From assembly GCA_003233115.1 (NCBI GenBank), contig QIKV01000053.1:1-49119 (forward strand): DNA of 49,119 nucleotides, read 5' to 3'. This document shows positions 8,182-16,695 of the stretch, piece by piece. The position numbers and the translations under genes are program-made. Positions within the stretch are counted from its first letter, which is position 1. The number at the start of each line of letters is the position of its first letter. The notes under the pieces were generated by a model. It saw nothing but the letters and a program-made list of their open reading frames with translations. It was not told the origin of the DNA and searched no databases. Source of the stretch: Oceanospirillales bacterium (GTDB lineage Bacteria; Pseudomonadota; Gammaproteobacteria; Xanthomonadales; SZUA-36).

Positions 8182-9693
8182 TTACGCTTTGGCCTCCCGT
8201 GCTGATTCCTCAGCGCTGGCGGCGAATGCTGGTGGCGGATGAAAAATATATTTATCCCGTTGTGCCTCATGCCCGACGATTACCTCCTGGTAGTCGTCTT
8301 CGGTATTGACCGCCATGTGATCAATGTCATAGCCCAGTAGTTTCTGTCCCAGCATCAGACCCATTTCGATTGAGTGATCCGCGTTGTTGTAGCGGAAAAT
8401 ACCGCCACGACCGGAAATATTCAAACCTTCGAAACCAGCAAGGTACGCATTGATGATAGCTATTTTTCTGGCGTAATCCAGGTCATAGACCGGGTAGGCG
8501 TACCGGGTGCGAATGATTTTTGCGCCCTCATATTCGTCCTGTTTGATAAATTGCAACTTGTTGACCAAATCACTTACACAGCGCGCAGCGATTTGATCGT
8601 CTGACATGCTCCAGATTTCATCTCCTGCCGTACAGAAACACTCGAGTACCAGCGAGGTATGTTCATCATCCGGAACCATGTCAGAACTCCAGTTCTTTGG
8701 TTCGTGAAAACGACCAAACAGAATGTCAGAGTCCTGGATATACAGCCACGTATCCGGCGAAACCTGTTTTCGCCTGATCTGCACATTGACGGTAATCAGG
8801 TCCCTGAATTCCAGCGCATTTGCGGCTGCCGTGACTTCATCACTGCACGCAGGTGTTAATATCCGGGCAAGGAACCCTAATGGTATGGTTGAGACGACTG
8901 CATCCCCCCGCAAACTTTGCTGCTGCTGGTCTTTGACGTAAAACACTTGGAAATCATGCGGCCCGTGATAGTGAATTTTGCTGACTGCAGCACCCAACGA
9001 AATGGTATTACCACTGGTCTGGATATCTTCTGCCATGCGCTCAGGAATGCGCATATAGCCGTTCCGGGGGTACATGAATTCATCGATGAGACTGGTTACC
9101 TTATTATCGCTGCCAATCAATGCATCACGCACTGCGGTCCAGACTGACAACCCTTTGCTGCGCTGTGAAACCCAGTCTGCCGATAGCTCCTCACAGGGCC
9201 TGCCCCAGACTTTCTCGGAATACATTCGAAAGAACATGTCGTATAGTTTGGTGCCAAATTGTGATACATAAGCCTGTTTCATGGTCACCACGGCCTGGTT
9301 ACGCACAGATTGCCTAAAAACTGACCATAAAAATGCAAAACCCGCATGCAGGATCGTGACCAGACCCGTGTTTTTCAGAATATCGGTAAAGCGTATTGGA
9401 TAAAAAAAGAACTTTCCCTGGTAGTAGATCCGGCTGACTCGTTCGACCAGCACGAGTTCGTCACGCATTAAATGGCGAAACCAGTCATTCAGATCTTCAT
9501 TTTTTGAAAACCACCGGTGTCCGCCAAGATCAAATCGATAGCCTTTATCTTCAATCGTTCTGCACAGACCGCCCACATACTGATTCTTTTCGAGTACCGT
9601 GACCTTGCCGCCCTTGGTACCGACTTCATGACCGGTTGCCAGGCCGCCAGGACCTCCTCCCAGGATGATCACGTGTTCGGGTTTGTACGTCAC
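8182..9693 (-). CDS. FAD-dependent amine-oxidoreductase-like / UDP-galactopyranose-mutase-like protein
   Basis: Protein of 503 residues. The N-terminal ILGGGPGGLATGHE (10-23) is a dinucleotide-binding GxGxxG loop, followed by VLEKNQYVGGLCRT (the E binds the FAD ribose) and FDLGGHRWFS, a stretch typical of the UGM/protoporphyrinogen-oxidase-like group. Near the C-terminus, LNISGRGGIFRYNNADHS is the second FAD contact. Such proteins recur in polysaccharide and lipid loci, but few have known reactions; sugar ring rearrangement or oxidation is a reasonable guess. Its start overlaps the upstream membrane protein gene by four bases. Confidence 0.8.
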   Translation of the reverse strand: MTYKPEHVIILGGGPGGLATGHEVGTKGGKVTVLEKNQYVGGLCRTIEDKGYRFDLGGHRWFSKNEDLNDWFRHLMRDELVLVERVSRIYYQGKFFFYPIRFTDILKNTGLVTILHAGFAFLWSVFRQSVRNQAVVTMKQAYVSQFGTKLYDMFFRMYSEKVWGRPCEELSADWVSQRSKGLSVWTAVRDALIGSDNKVTSLIDEFMYPRNGYMRIPERMAEDIQTSGNTISLGAAVSKIHYHGPHDFQVFYVKDQQQQSLRGDAVVSTIPLGFLARILTPACSDEVTAAANALEFRDLITVNVQIRRKQVSPDTWLYIQDSDILFGRFHEPKNWSSDMVPDDEHTSLVLECFCTAGDEIWSMSDDQIAARCVSDLVNKLQFIKQDEYEGAKIIRTRYAYPVYDLDYARKIAIINAYLAGFEGLNISGRGGIFRYNNADHSIEMGLMLGQKLLGYDIDHMAVNTEDDYQEVIVGHEAQRDKYIFHPPPAFAASAEESAREAKA

Positions 9694-10346
9694 TGTGAGG
9701 CGCTATGCCTTGCTGACGCCAGCCCATTGTAAATCCTGCTGAACAAGCAGCTCAACGCATAGATAAGAATGAATAGTTCCAGGGCGCCGACAATACTGCC
9801 TGAAAAATTGATTGCATAGCCAGGAAGATAATTCACCAGCAGCAAAGCATGGACGCTTTCATCTGCCGTACCCCGGAAAACCAACCAGTTGGTTGAGACA
9901 ATCAGCCCCCCGGCAACAACGGAACCCAGTGCCAGGCCCATTGACTTGCCATCAAAATACATGGTCGCACCCGTCAGTTGATCAGCATTTGCACCAGGGT
10001 CCATGAGGCGCTGTATCTCGGCTTCTATGCTGCGCACGTATATTTTGTAGAATAAGACAGCAAAGAACGCACCCAGCGTCGCTCCCCAAAACAAACCTAT
10101 CCATGCACCGGTTTGACTGACTTGATAGCCCGGCAAAAAAACACCCAGCAAGTTTAAATACTGCCCCGCATCAGGCAAGCCGCGAAATAGTGACCAGTAA
10201 GTCAAACCAAACAAAGACAGTCCAAACACACCGGCGAAGACCGTGGCGAGCAACCAGGTATTGAGTTTTATTGCGGCCCGCAGAAGCTTTTCATTCAGCT
10301 GTTCTGCGGTGAAAATATCCTTGTCCGTCGGTAGATTCATTGGCAT
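9690..10346 (-). CDS. Membrane protein with two YLPGY modules
   Basis: Protein of 218 residues with about four membrane helices arranged as two similar halves. Each half has a helix, a short loop, then an LPGY box followed by a second helix: FLPGYQVSQTGAWIG at 70-84 and YLPGYAINFSGSIVG at 173-187. The neighbouring gene at 10359-10721 encodes one more copy of the same module. I recognise no named family. Its overlap with the FAD oxidoreductase gene (ATGA) suggests the two proteins work together, perhaps as a membrane partner of the redox enzyme, but that is inference. A central soluble loop (about 105-130) is probably cytoplasmic. Confidence 0.75.
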   Translation of the reverse strand: MPMNLPTDKDIFTAEQLNEKLLRAAIKLNTWLLATVFAGVFGLSLFGLTYWSLFRGLPDAGQYLNLLGVFLPGYQVSQTGAWIGLFWGATLGAFFAVLFYKIYVRSIEAEIQRLMDPGANADQLTGATMYFDGKSMGLALGSVVAGGLIVSTNWLVFRGTADESVHALLLVNYLPGYAINFSGSIVGALELFILIYALSCLFSRIYNGLASARHSASQ

Positions 10347-10358
10347 CGTTATTCCCCC

Positions 10359-10721
10359 CTAGTCAGCCATCATTTTCCACCACATTGCACGTACGAGTAT
10401 CACTGCAACATAGAGATGATGTGTCATGTTCCACAATGCCGCCAAAACAAATCCAACCACAGCACCGATCACCCAGAAGTATGCGCCCCCCAGAATCGCA
10501 CCCGGCCAGCTAACTTCATAGCCGGGCAGGTAAAAGCCGATCTGGGACAGGTGGGGTCCTGGGTCACCACCATCCAACAGACTCTTTACCAGTAGCACTG
10601 CTGTTGCGATGAATAGTATTATTCCACTGACACTGCCCAACGCGACAGCCAGCGCAACCGGATCAATCCTTGCAAACGCAGCCAGTAAAATGGCTTTCTC
10701 CTTCGCTGTTGTCTTTACCAT
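10359..10721 (-). CDS. Small membrane protein with one YLPGY module
   Basis: Protein of 120 residues with helices at about 22-48 and 72-98. FYLPGYEVSWPGAILG at 63-78 matches both boxes of the downstream 218-residue protein, and the preceding helix (ALGSVSGIILF) matches the start of that protein's second half (ALGSVVAGGLIV). It therefore looks like a single-module relative created by tandem gene duplication. The genes are 12 bases apart. Function is unknown; the link to the FAD oxidoreductase and polysaccharide genes is by position only. Confidence 0.7.
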   Translation of the reverse strand: MVKTTAKEKAILLAAFARIDPVALAVALGSVSGIILFIATAVLLVKSLLDGGDPGPHLSQIGFYLPGYEVSWPGAILGGAYFWVIGAVVGFVLAALWNMTHHLYVAVILVRAMWWKMMAD

Positions 10722-10767
10722 TTGTTAGCTCTTCCATTGGCGCAAAAAACACCGTTGCCGTTTAGAC

Positions 10768-11706
10768 TTATTCAATCCTGGCCAGGGCAGTGCCGGGCCC
10801 ACGGGCATAACCGACTGCCTCGCCGAACGCCCAGATAGTGTAAAACACAATCAATATCGGCACGGCTGACCAGAATTCGCCCTGTAGTCGTTTTTTAGAC
10901 CGAATTTGCATAGAACTTCGGTAAAGAAGTAATGGTGGCAGCAGCAACGTTGCTCCGCACGCAAGTATACGTTTCACAATCTGCATATGCGAAAAACGCC
11001 GGCCAGCGTAGTAACGGGAATATAAAAAGCGCTGTTTGGCAAATAAAGCAAAACTGAACTTTTTGCAGTGATACAGCCGAATTTTGTTGGTCGAATACAA
11101 TTTAAGCCCCTTGTCGATGAGCACCGGATGCAAGGTGGTTTCCCAGAAACCGCTGGTTAAAAGCCCAGCGTCAAGATTCTCAAAGGCAGCGTGGTGATAG
11201 GCGATATTCATACCCGGCAAAATGGGCGTGATGCCCTCCTTGACAGATGCCAGAAAATAGCTGTATTCACAAAAAAATGTCGCCCAGTCCAGTGCTGTTT
11301 CGTATACGCCATTTTCAATGCAGCCTCCGACCGCAACCGTACCAACGGGGGCCTCTTCAAAAGCCTGAACGATACTCATCAGCCAGTTGTCGGAAGGGAC
11401 ACAATGGTCCTCTGTCACGACGATATAATGACCGCTTGCCCGGTCCAGCGCCAGTGCGCGCAGTTCTGGCAACGACATTTCTGCAGGACATGGAATACGT
11501 TGTGCTTCGGGATAGCTGGCGTCAATGCGCGAACCCGTATCGCCATGACGCCGGTCAGCAATGATAACTTCATAACGATGCAGTCCCTGTTGATTTCTTA
11601 GTGATGCCAGCGTCTCCAGGATGCGATCACCGTCTGCAGTACTGACCCGGCCAATGATTATGGAAAATTCTGGCGAAGAACCGTCCTTCTGATGCTCTTT
11701 TTCCAT
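10768..11706 (-). CDS. Glycosyltransferase family 2 paralogue
   Basis: I prefer ATG 11706 (MEKEHQKDG..., 312 residues), because GGAG lies seven bases upstream; an ATG at 11742, directly after the previous stop, has no such site. FSIIIGRVSTADGDRILETL is an atypical GT2 opening, written here only in part. The metal region reads TEDHCVPSDNW, an EDH variant of DXD, and ILPGMNIAYHH and FWETTLHPVL are shared with the GT2 gene at 3042-3932. The C-terminus has hydrophobic helices ending WAFGEAVGYARGPG, the tail shared by three GT2 genes in this locus. Likely function is sugar transfer at the cytoplasmic membrane face. Confidence 0.82.
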   Translation of the reverse strand: MEKEHQKDGSSPEFSIIIGRVSTADGDRILETLASLRNQQGLHRYEVIIADRRHGDTGSRIDASYPEAQRIPCPAEMSLPELRALALDRASGHYIVVTEDHCVPSDNWLMSIVQAFEEAPVGTVAVGGCIENGVYETALDWATFFCEYSYFLASVKEGITPILPGMNIAYHHAAFENLDAGLLTSGFWETTLHPVLIDKGLKLYSTNKIRLYHCKKFSFALFAKQRFLYSRYYAGRRFSHMQIVKRILACGATLLLPPLLLYRSSMQIRSKKRLQGEFWSAVPILIVFYTIWAFGEAVGYARGPGTALARIE

Positions 11707-11742
11707 ATTAAAACTCCAATCATATTGGATCCGATTGGCCAT

Positions 11743-12795
11743 CTATCGATAATGCATGATGATGGGCTGATTCTTCTCACTGGACTCGTAAGCAGCATAC
11801 ATCAACGCCAATGTACGTATATTTTCCGTTGCATGACAGGGTGGCGCTGTGTCTGTTTCCAGCGCCTGGATAAACGCAGCCATCAATTTGCCTGTTGCGT
11901 GCGCAAACAGGTCGAGAGGGTCGGAAGCAATTTTTTTGAACTGTTCTCCATGGTACAGGCGCGCACGCCCACCCATGGAAATATCCATCTCCAGGTAGGG
12001 TTTTCTGGTGCCACCTTTGATACCCGCATGGAACTCCACATTTCCGCCAATGCTGGTTTCAATAATTCCTCTGCTACCATCCAGCCTGATGTCGAGGTAG
12101 CGGTGCGGACCCCTGGATAATCTGTCCAGTGTAATGTGTGCGACGCGGTCGCCGGAGAACTCAAGCTGAATCAGGTTAAGATAATCGGGGCCCGCCGGGT
12201 TTTTCCCCTTCGGCATACGTGCGGTAACAGAAACGGGGTCTTCATCAAAGTAGTATCGGGCCAGATCCAAAACATGGATACCAAATTCCTTACAGGTTCG
12301 TTGAGTATCGCTGCCCCTCCAGCCATCTTCGGTATGTTCTGAAACGTAAAAGGTCTGGTTTGCCGACATAAAAAGCAGGTCGCCAAATTCCGCTGTATTG
12401 ATGCTGTTGCGTGCAGCCTGATGAATATTCATGAAACGGTATTGGTTGTTGATAACGACAGACTTACCTAACTGCCCCGCGAGTTCTGCGATCTCGTTGG
12501 CCTCCTCCAGGCTGGGCATAAAAGGCTTCTCACAGAACACATGGCAACCTGCCTGCAATGCCGTTTTTGCCAACTCAAAGTGGCTGGTGACCGGTGTTGC
12601 TATGGTGAGAATGTCCAGCTCTGAGTGCGCAAGCATTTCGGTCACGGAGGTGAATACTGGAAAGGCAAAATCACTTGCATTAACTGCGGGATCACACCCA
12701 CCAACAACTTCGATGGCAGGCAATCTTTGATAGGCAGGCAGGTGAATCTGGCGTGCTGCCGCACCGAGGCCACAAATTGCTATTTTCCACTTCAT
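11743..12795 (-). CDS. Gfo/Idh/MocA family dehydrogenase, first gene of the polysaccharide operon
   Basis: Protein of 350 residues. IAICGLGAAARQIHLPAY holds a GxGxxx Rossmann loop at 9-14, TIATPVTSHF is the second nucleotide motif, and CEKPF at 88-92 carries the catalytic Lys. It differs clearly from the family member at 7036-8085. Likely it oxidises or reduces a nucleotide-sugar ring carbon for the polymer. It is the promoter-proximal gene: a sigma70-like promoter at 12831-12859 puts transcription start about 29 bases before the ATG. Its stop TAG is directly followed by an ATG of the GT2 frame, although a better site-supported GT2 start lies 36 bases further on. Confidence 0.87.
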   Translation of the reverse strand: MKWKIAICGLGAAARQIHLPAYQRLPAIEVVGGCDPAVNASDFAFPVFTSVTEMLAHSELDILTIATPVTSHFELAKTALQAGCHVFCEKPFMPSLEEANEIAELAGQLGKSVVINNQYRFMNIHQAARNSINTAEFGDLLFMSANQTFYVSEHTEDGWRGSDTQRTCKEFGIHVLDLARYYFDEDPVSVTARMPKGKNPAGPDYLNLIQLEFSGDRVAHITLDRLSRGPHRYLDIRLDGSRGIIETSIGGNVEFHAGIKGGTRKPYLEMDISMGGRARLYHGEQFKKIASDPLDLFAHATGKLMAAFIQALETDTAPPCHATENIRTLALMYAAYESSEKNQPIIMHYR

Positions 12796-12830
12796 GGTTT
12801 CTTTGATATTTAATAGTGGTTTGATTGGCT

Positions 12831-12859
12831 ATAGTAGAAGAAGCCTGAATGAGCGGCAA
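12831..12859 (-). promoter_or_regulatory. Sigma70-like promoter of the polysaccharide operon
   Basis: Read on the minus strand, TTGCCG (12859-12854) and TACTAT (12836-12831) are separated by exactly 17 bases. They match TTGACA and TATAAT at 4/6 and 5/6 positions. The predicted start near 12824 leaves a leader of about 29 bases before the dehydrogenase ATG. The opposite strand leads to the GT87-like gene at 12982; I found no convincing promoter for it in this gap. Confidence 0.5.
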
Positions 12860-12981
12860 CATAATAGCTGCAGGACGCAAAACTTGAGCGAATATCCATT
12901 CACTGACCGACATCCCACCTTTCCGGGAGTTGTAAATGATAACATCTGGTGAATTCTGAAGCCCCCCAAGGATCTACACCC

Positions 12982-14325
12982 ATGAAAGTATCAGCCCATC
13001 ACTCAAGAGACCCCTTAACCTTCATACTCTCGATCCTGATATTTTTATCCGTGCTGGGCGCCTGGCAGTATACCCAGCAGGCTGTGGGTATCGACTACTA
13101 TGTTGCCTGGGTCGCAGCCGATGCAGTCAAGCAGGACAACCCGCTTAATATCTATGACGAGTCATCACGAATCAGCCTGTCTTCGGAATATAGAAAAAAG
13201 GCACTTGCTGCAGATGCGGCTTCACGTGAGAACATGGTTACGAAGTATGTATCCAAACTCTACATGACGGCATCGCCTTTCCTGTACTGGGTGATCGGGC
13301 TGCTCAGTAGCGGTGACTACGAAACAGACTTATCCGTCTGGAACTTCCTGTCCCTGTTCTCGTTGCTGGTCTCGGTTCTGGTGATGTGTCGCCTGCTGGC
13401 TTATTCCCTGGCCTCCAGTCTGGCCATGCTTCTCCCCTTGGTGGTGTGGTTCGTGCCGCTGCTTGCCGACTTGCGGGTGGCCAACGTTAACAGTTTCCAG
13501 CTTGGCCTGATCGGGCTTATCCTGTGGCTGCACAGCCGGGACTCAAATACGCGCTATCTGTTTGCTGCCGGACTGGTGACAGGGTTAACAGTGATGTTCA
13601 AACCCAACCTGGCGCCAGTCGCCTTGCTGTTGGCCGGCGGCTGGGTGGTTCGTCGGCAGTATGCCAGGTTGAGGGTTGCCATAGCCGGGATACTGACAGG
13701 CGTGGCGGGCGCGGTCCTGGTTTCATCATGGTGGATGGGTGATAGCAGGGCCTGGATCGACTGGCTGTTGATACTTGACAAAACCATGGGTTCGACCCCC
13801 AGGGAGGCAAGTGGGAATATCTCCATCATGACGCAATTTATTGGGGCGTTGGGCCCGCTGGGTCAGTTGGGACTGGCATTGTCGCTCAGCTTTCTGGTCC
13901 TGGTGTTCCTCTGGTGGGGACGCAGGGCCAATGCCCCGGCAGCAGGTGAAGGGTTGAATCAAAATCGGGAGTTTATAGAAAACACCCTCCTGGTAGCCAT
14001 GGGTGCTCTGGTACAGATGCTGGCATCGGCACTGGTCTGGACCCACTATTACCTGCTGACCGTACCCATGCTGATCGTAGCGTTCCGGCCATGGCTGGGT
14101 TTGAGTCGCAATACTGCGGTCTTGATTCTGATGAAACGTGTGTTACCGGGCATTGCCTTGTTAGGCCTGCTGGATACAGTGATACGTTACCTGTTTAATA
14201 TTGAAGGTACGGTTTACTGGATGACGGTCTCAGCTATCAGCGTTTTAGCCCTGTTTGTAGTTGGCCTGTGGCAGCTCAGGTTTCCGGATTGGCCTGCTAA
14301 GACGGGCGAGAGCCCGGTTATATGA
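12982..14325 (+). CDS. Polytopic GT87/DUF2029-like glycosyltransferase
   Basis: I choose ATG 12982 (447 residues) because AAGGA lies about nine bases upstream; a GTG at 12949 is open but unsupported. The protein has roughly ten membrane helices. After the first, GVDYYVAWVAADAV and NPLNIYD (D-Y and the Asn-Pro-x-x-Tyr-Asp turn) resemble the periplasmic catalytic loop of GT-C enzymes that use polyprenyl-phosphate mannose (GT87/DUF2029). VMFKPNLAPVALLLAGG and the WTHYYLLTVPML stretch also fit this group. It would add a sugar on the periplasmic side. It is transcribed away from the polysaccharide operon but adjacent to it, so it may act on the same polymer. Confidence 0.72.
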   Translation: MKVSAHHSRDPLTFILSILIFLSVLGAWQYTQQAVGIDYYVAWVAADAVKQDNPLNIYDESSRISLSSEYRKKALAADAASRENMVTKYVSKLYMTASPFLYWVIGLLSSGDYETDLSVWNFLSLFSLLVSVLVMCRLLAYSLASSLAMLLPLVVWFVPLLADLRVANVNSFQLGLIGLILWLHSRDSNTRYLFAAGLVTGLTVMFKPNLAPVALLLAGGWVVRRQYARLRVAIAGILTGVAGAVLVSSWWMGDSRAWIDWLLILDKTMGSTPREASGNISIMTQFIGALGPLGQLGLALSLSFLVLVFLWWGRRANAPAAGEGLNQNREFIENTLLVAMGALVQMLASALVWTHYYLLTVPMLIVAFRPWLGLSRNTAVLILMKRVLPGIALLGLLDTVIRYLFNIEGTVYWMTVSAISVLALFVVGLWQLRFPDWPAKTGESPVI

Positions 14326-14386
14326 GTGCCGGGCACGATGAGGCCATGCCGGCAGATTCGCTGGGTTCAATGATTAATCAGGCGTA

Positions 14387-16639
14387 TTAGTCAGGCGCAA
14401 CTTCTATCCGGGTAACGCGCTGAAAACCGCGCGGCAATTTGTGTCCACGTTTGGCTCGTTCACCCTTGAAGTGTTGCAGGTCTTTCCTGCCGATGCGCAT
14501 ATAGCGCTGGCCGGCCCAGACCAGGATTTCTTCACCTTTCGCAACTACGACCATGCCGATCATGTGTTCCTCGCCCGCCTTCAGGCGTTGGGGCGGGATA
14601 TTGATCAGCTTGTTGCCTTTGCCTTTGGAAAGCTCTGGCAAGTCAGCCAGCGGGAAGGCCAGCAGGTAGCCGTCTGATGTAACACACACAGCGGTATCTG
14701 CGTCATCTGAATCAATCATGGCCGGTTCAACCGGGCTGGAATCACCCGGCAGGGAAAGCATGGCCTTGCCGGCCTTCATGCGACTGTGCAGGTTGACAGT
14801 TTCGGTTACAAAACCGTAGCCCCAGGAACTGGCAAGCACCATTTTCCGCTGAGTGTCACCAGCAATGGCGTACAGGAATTGCGCACCGTCAGGTAGTGTG
14901 AATTTGCTGGTCAGCGGCTCGCCGAGGCTACGGGCAGACGGCAATGTATGTGCGGTCAGCGCATAAGCCCGACCGGCTGAATCGAGGAATACCACCTGTT
15001 GGTTGCTGCGGCCCCGGGCGGCGTGAAGGTATTCGTCACCGGCCTTGTAGTTTAGCGTGCTGGCGTCGATATCATGGCCCTTGGCCGCCCTGACCCAGCC
15101 GGATTTCGAGAGCACAATGGTGCAGGGTTCAGAGGGTACCAGGTCTTCTTCTTTCAGTGCCTGGGCAGCTTCACGTTCAGTTAACTGCGAACGTCTTGCG
15201 TCACCGTATTTTTCGGCATCTTCCAGCAATTCCTTTTTGACCAGTGTTTTCATACGTTGCTCTGAACTGAGCGTTGTTTCCAGTTTCACACGTTCTTCGC
15301 CGAGCGCTTCCTGTTCGGCGCGGATCTTCATTTCTTCCAGCTTGGCCAGGTTGCGTAACTTCAGGTCAAGAATGGCTTCTGCCTGGGTACCGGTAATATC
15401 GAAATGGTTCATTAACACCGGTTTTGGCTTGTCTTCGGTACGGATGATGTGGATGACTTCATCAATATTCAAAAAGGCGACCAGCAGTCCTTCGAGGATA
15501 TGCAAGCGGTCCACCACGTGGTCAAGCCGGTGCTCCAGTCGGCGATGTACCGTCTCAAGCCGAAACGTCAGCCATTGTTTTAATAGTTCCCGCAGGTTGA
15601 GCACTTGCGGTTTACCGTTATTGCCGATGATGTTCAGATTAACCCGGTAACTGCGTTCGAGATCAGTGGTGGCGAACAAATGATTCAGCAATTGTTCAGT
15701 ATCAACACGGTTCGAGCGCGGAACTATGATCAGGCGCGTGGGGTTCTCGTGGTCTGACTCATCTCTGAGGTCTTCAACCATGGGTAACTTTTTAGCCCGC
15801 ATCTGGTGGGCAATCTGCTCCAGGATTTTGGCCGGCGAAGCCTGGTGCGGCAGAGCTGTTATGACAATGTCACCGTTTTCCTTTTCCCATACCGCGCGCA
15901 TACGCACCGAACCGTGGCCGGTCGCATAGATGTTCAACAGGTCTCCACGCGGTGTGATGATTTCGGCATCAGTCGGGTAATCGGGGGCCAGCACATGCTC
16001 GCATAGCTCGGCGACCGTTGCTTTCGGCTCTTCCAGCAGGCGGATGCAGGCACTGACAACCTCTCGCAGGTTATGCGGTGGGATATCCGTGGCCATGCCG
16101 ACGGCAATGCCGGTGCTACCGTTGAGCAGGATGTTCGGTAAGCGTGCAGGCAACAGCGTCGGTTCTTTCAGGGTGCCGTCAAAATTCGGTTCCCATGCGA
16201 CCGTACCCATCCCCAGTTCTGCCAGCAGGGTTTTGGCATAAGGTGACATGCGGGATTCTGTGTAACGCATCGCAGCGAATGACTTTGGATCGTCCGGTGA
16301 GCCGAAATTGCCCTGGCCGTCGATCAATGGGTAACGGTATGAGAACGGCTGTGCCATCAGGACCATGGCCTCATAGCAGGCAGAATCACCATGCGGGTGA
16401 AATTTTCCGAGTACGTCACCCACTGTGCGGGCAGATTTTTTGTGTTTTGAGCCTGCACTCAAGCCAAGTTCACTCATGGCGTAAATAATGCGTCGTTGCA
16501 CTGGTTTCAGGCCGTCACCGATATGCGGCAGCGCACGGTCCAGCACGACATACATGGAGTAGTCCAGGTAGGCCTTTTCTGCATATTTCCGTAGCGGGAT
16601 CTGTTCGTGTTCGGAGAAGCTCTGTGTGATTTCGTTCAT
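14387..16639 (-). CDS. parC: DNA topoisomerase IV subunit A
   Basis: Protein of 750 residues (E. coli ParC has 752). With ParE it forms the A2B2 enzyme that decatenates daughter chromosomes. The winged-helix/breakage domain holds the quinolone-determining stretch [17 protein letters not shown] with the wild-type Ser and Glu at the positions equivalent to E. coli 80 and 84, and AAMRYTESR with the catalytic Tyr. The C-terminal beta-pinwheel is present ([25 protein letters not shown]). The family's [19 protein letters not shown] is complete. It lies downstream of parE on the same strand, 56 bases away. The start codon sits in a 14-base tandem duplication that adds a decoy upstream ATG. Confidence 0.98.
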   Translation of the reverse strand: MNEITQSFSEHEQIPLRKYAEKAYLDYSMYVVLDRALPHIGDGLKPVQRRIIYAMSELGLSAGSKHKKSARTVGDVLGKFHPHGDSACYEAMVLMAQPFSYRYPLIDGQGNFGSPDDPKSFAAMRYTESRMSPYAKTLLAELGMGTVAWEPNFDGTLKEPTLLPARLPNILLNGSTGIAVGMATDIPPHNLREVVSACIRLLEEPKATVAELCEHVLAPDYPTDAEIITPRGDLLNIYATGHGSVRMRAVWEKENGDIVITALPHQASPAKILEQIAHQMRAKKLPMVEDLRDESDHENPTRLIIVPRSNRVDTEQLLNHLFATTDLERSYRVNLNIIGNNGKPQVLNLRELLKQWLTFRLETVHRRLEHRLDHVVDRLHILEGLLVAFLNIDEVIHIIRTEDKPKPVLMNHFDITGTQAEAILDLKLRNLAKLEEMKIRAEQEALGEERVKLETTLSSEQRMKTLVKKELLEDAEKYGDARRSQLTEREAAQALKEEDLVPSEPCTIVLSKSGWVRAAKGHDIDASTLNYKAGDEYLHAARGRSNQQVVFLDSAGRAYALTAHTLPSARSLGEPLTSKFTLPDGAQFLYAIAGDTQRKMVLASSWGYGFVTETVNLHSRMKAGKAMLSLPGDSSPVEPAMIDSDDADTAVCVTSDGYLLAFPLADLPELSKGKGNKLINIPPQRLKAGEEHMIGMVVVAKGEEILVWAGQRYMRIGRKDLQHFKGERAKRGHKLPRGFQRVTRIEVAPD

Positions 16640-16655
16640 CTGATTTCGTTCATCT
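16628..16655 (-). repeat. 14-base tandem duplication over the parC start
   Basis: The plus-strand unit GATTTCGTTCATCT occurs twice without a gap (16628-16641 and 16642-16655), followed by a partial third GATTT. Each copy carries one ATGAACGAAATC on the minus strand, so the parC start context exists twice. Only the downstream copy is in frame with parC. Confidence 0.9.
16636..16653 (-). other. Five-codon upstream reading frame coupled to parC
   Basis: On the minus strand the upstream repeat copy gives ATG AAC GAA ATC AGA TGA (MNEIR, stop). Its TGA overlaps the parC ATG as ATGA. If ribosomes start at the first copy they would end exactly on the parC start and could reinitiate. No strong ribosome-binding site precedes either ATG, so which is used cannot be decided from the sequence. 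It may be an accident of the duplication. Confidence 0.35.
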
Positions 16656-16695
16656 GATTTAGCTGATCGATACTAGCAAGAGGGAATAACCGGTT

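Noticed and set aside
14303-14354. Inverted repeats (CGGGC-GAGA-GCCCG and TGCCGG...CCGGCA) near the end of the GT87-like gene
   Set aside because: Short stems, one inside the coding region, and no T-run, so not supported as a terminator.
15057-15650. 197-codon antisense frame inside parC
   Set aside because: Ser/Arg-rich mirror frame of a well-conserved gene, with no domain or ribosome-binding site.
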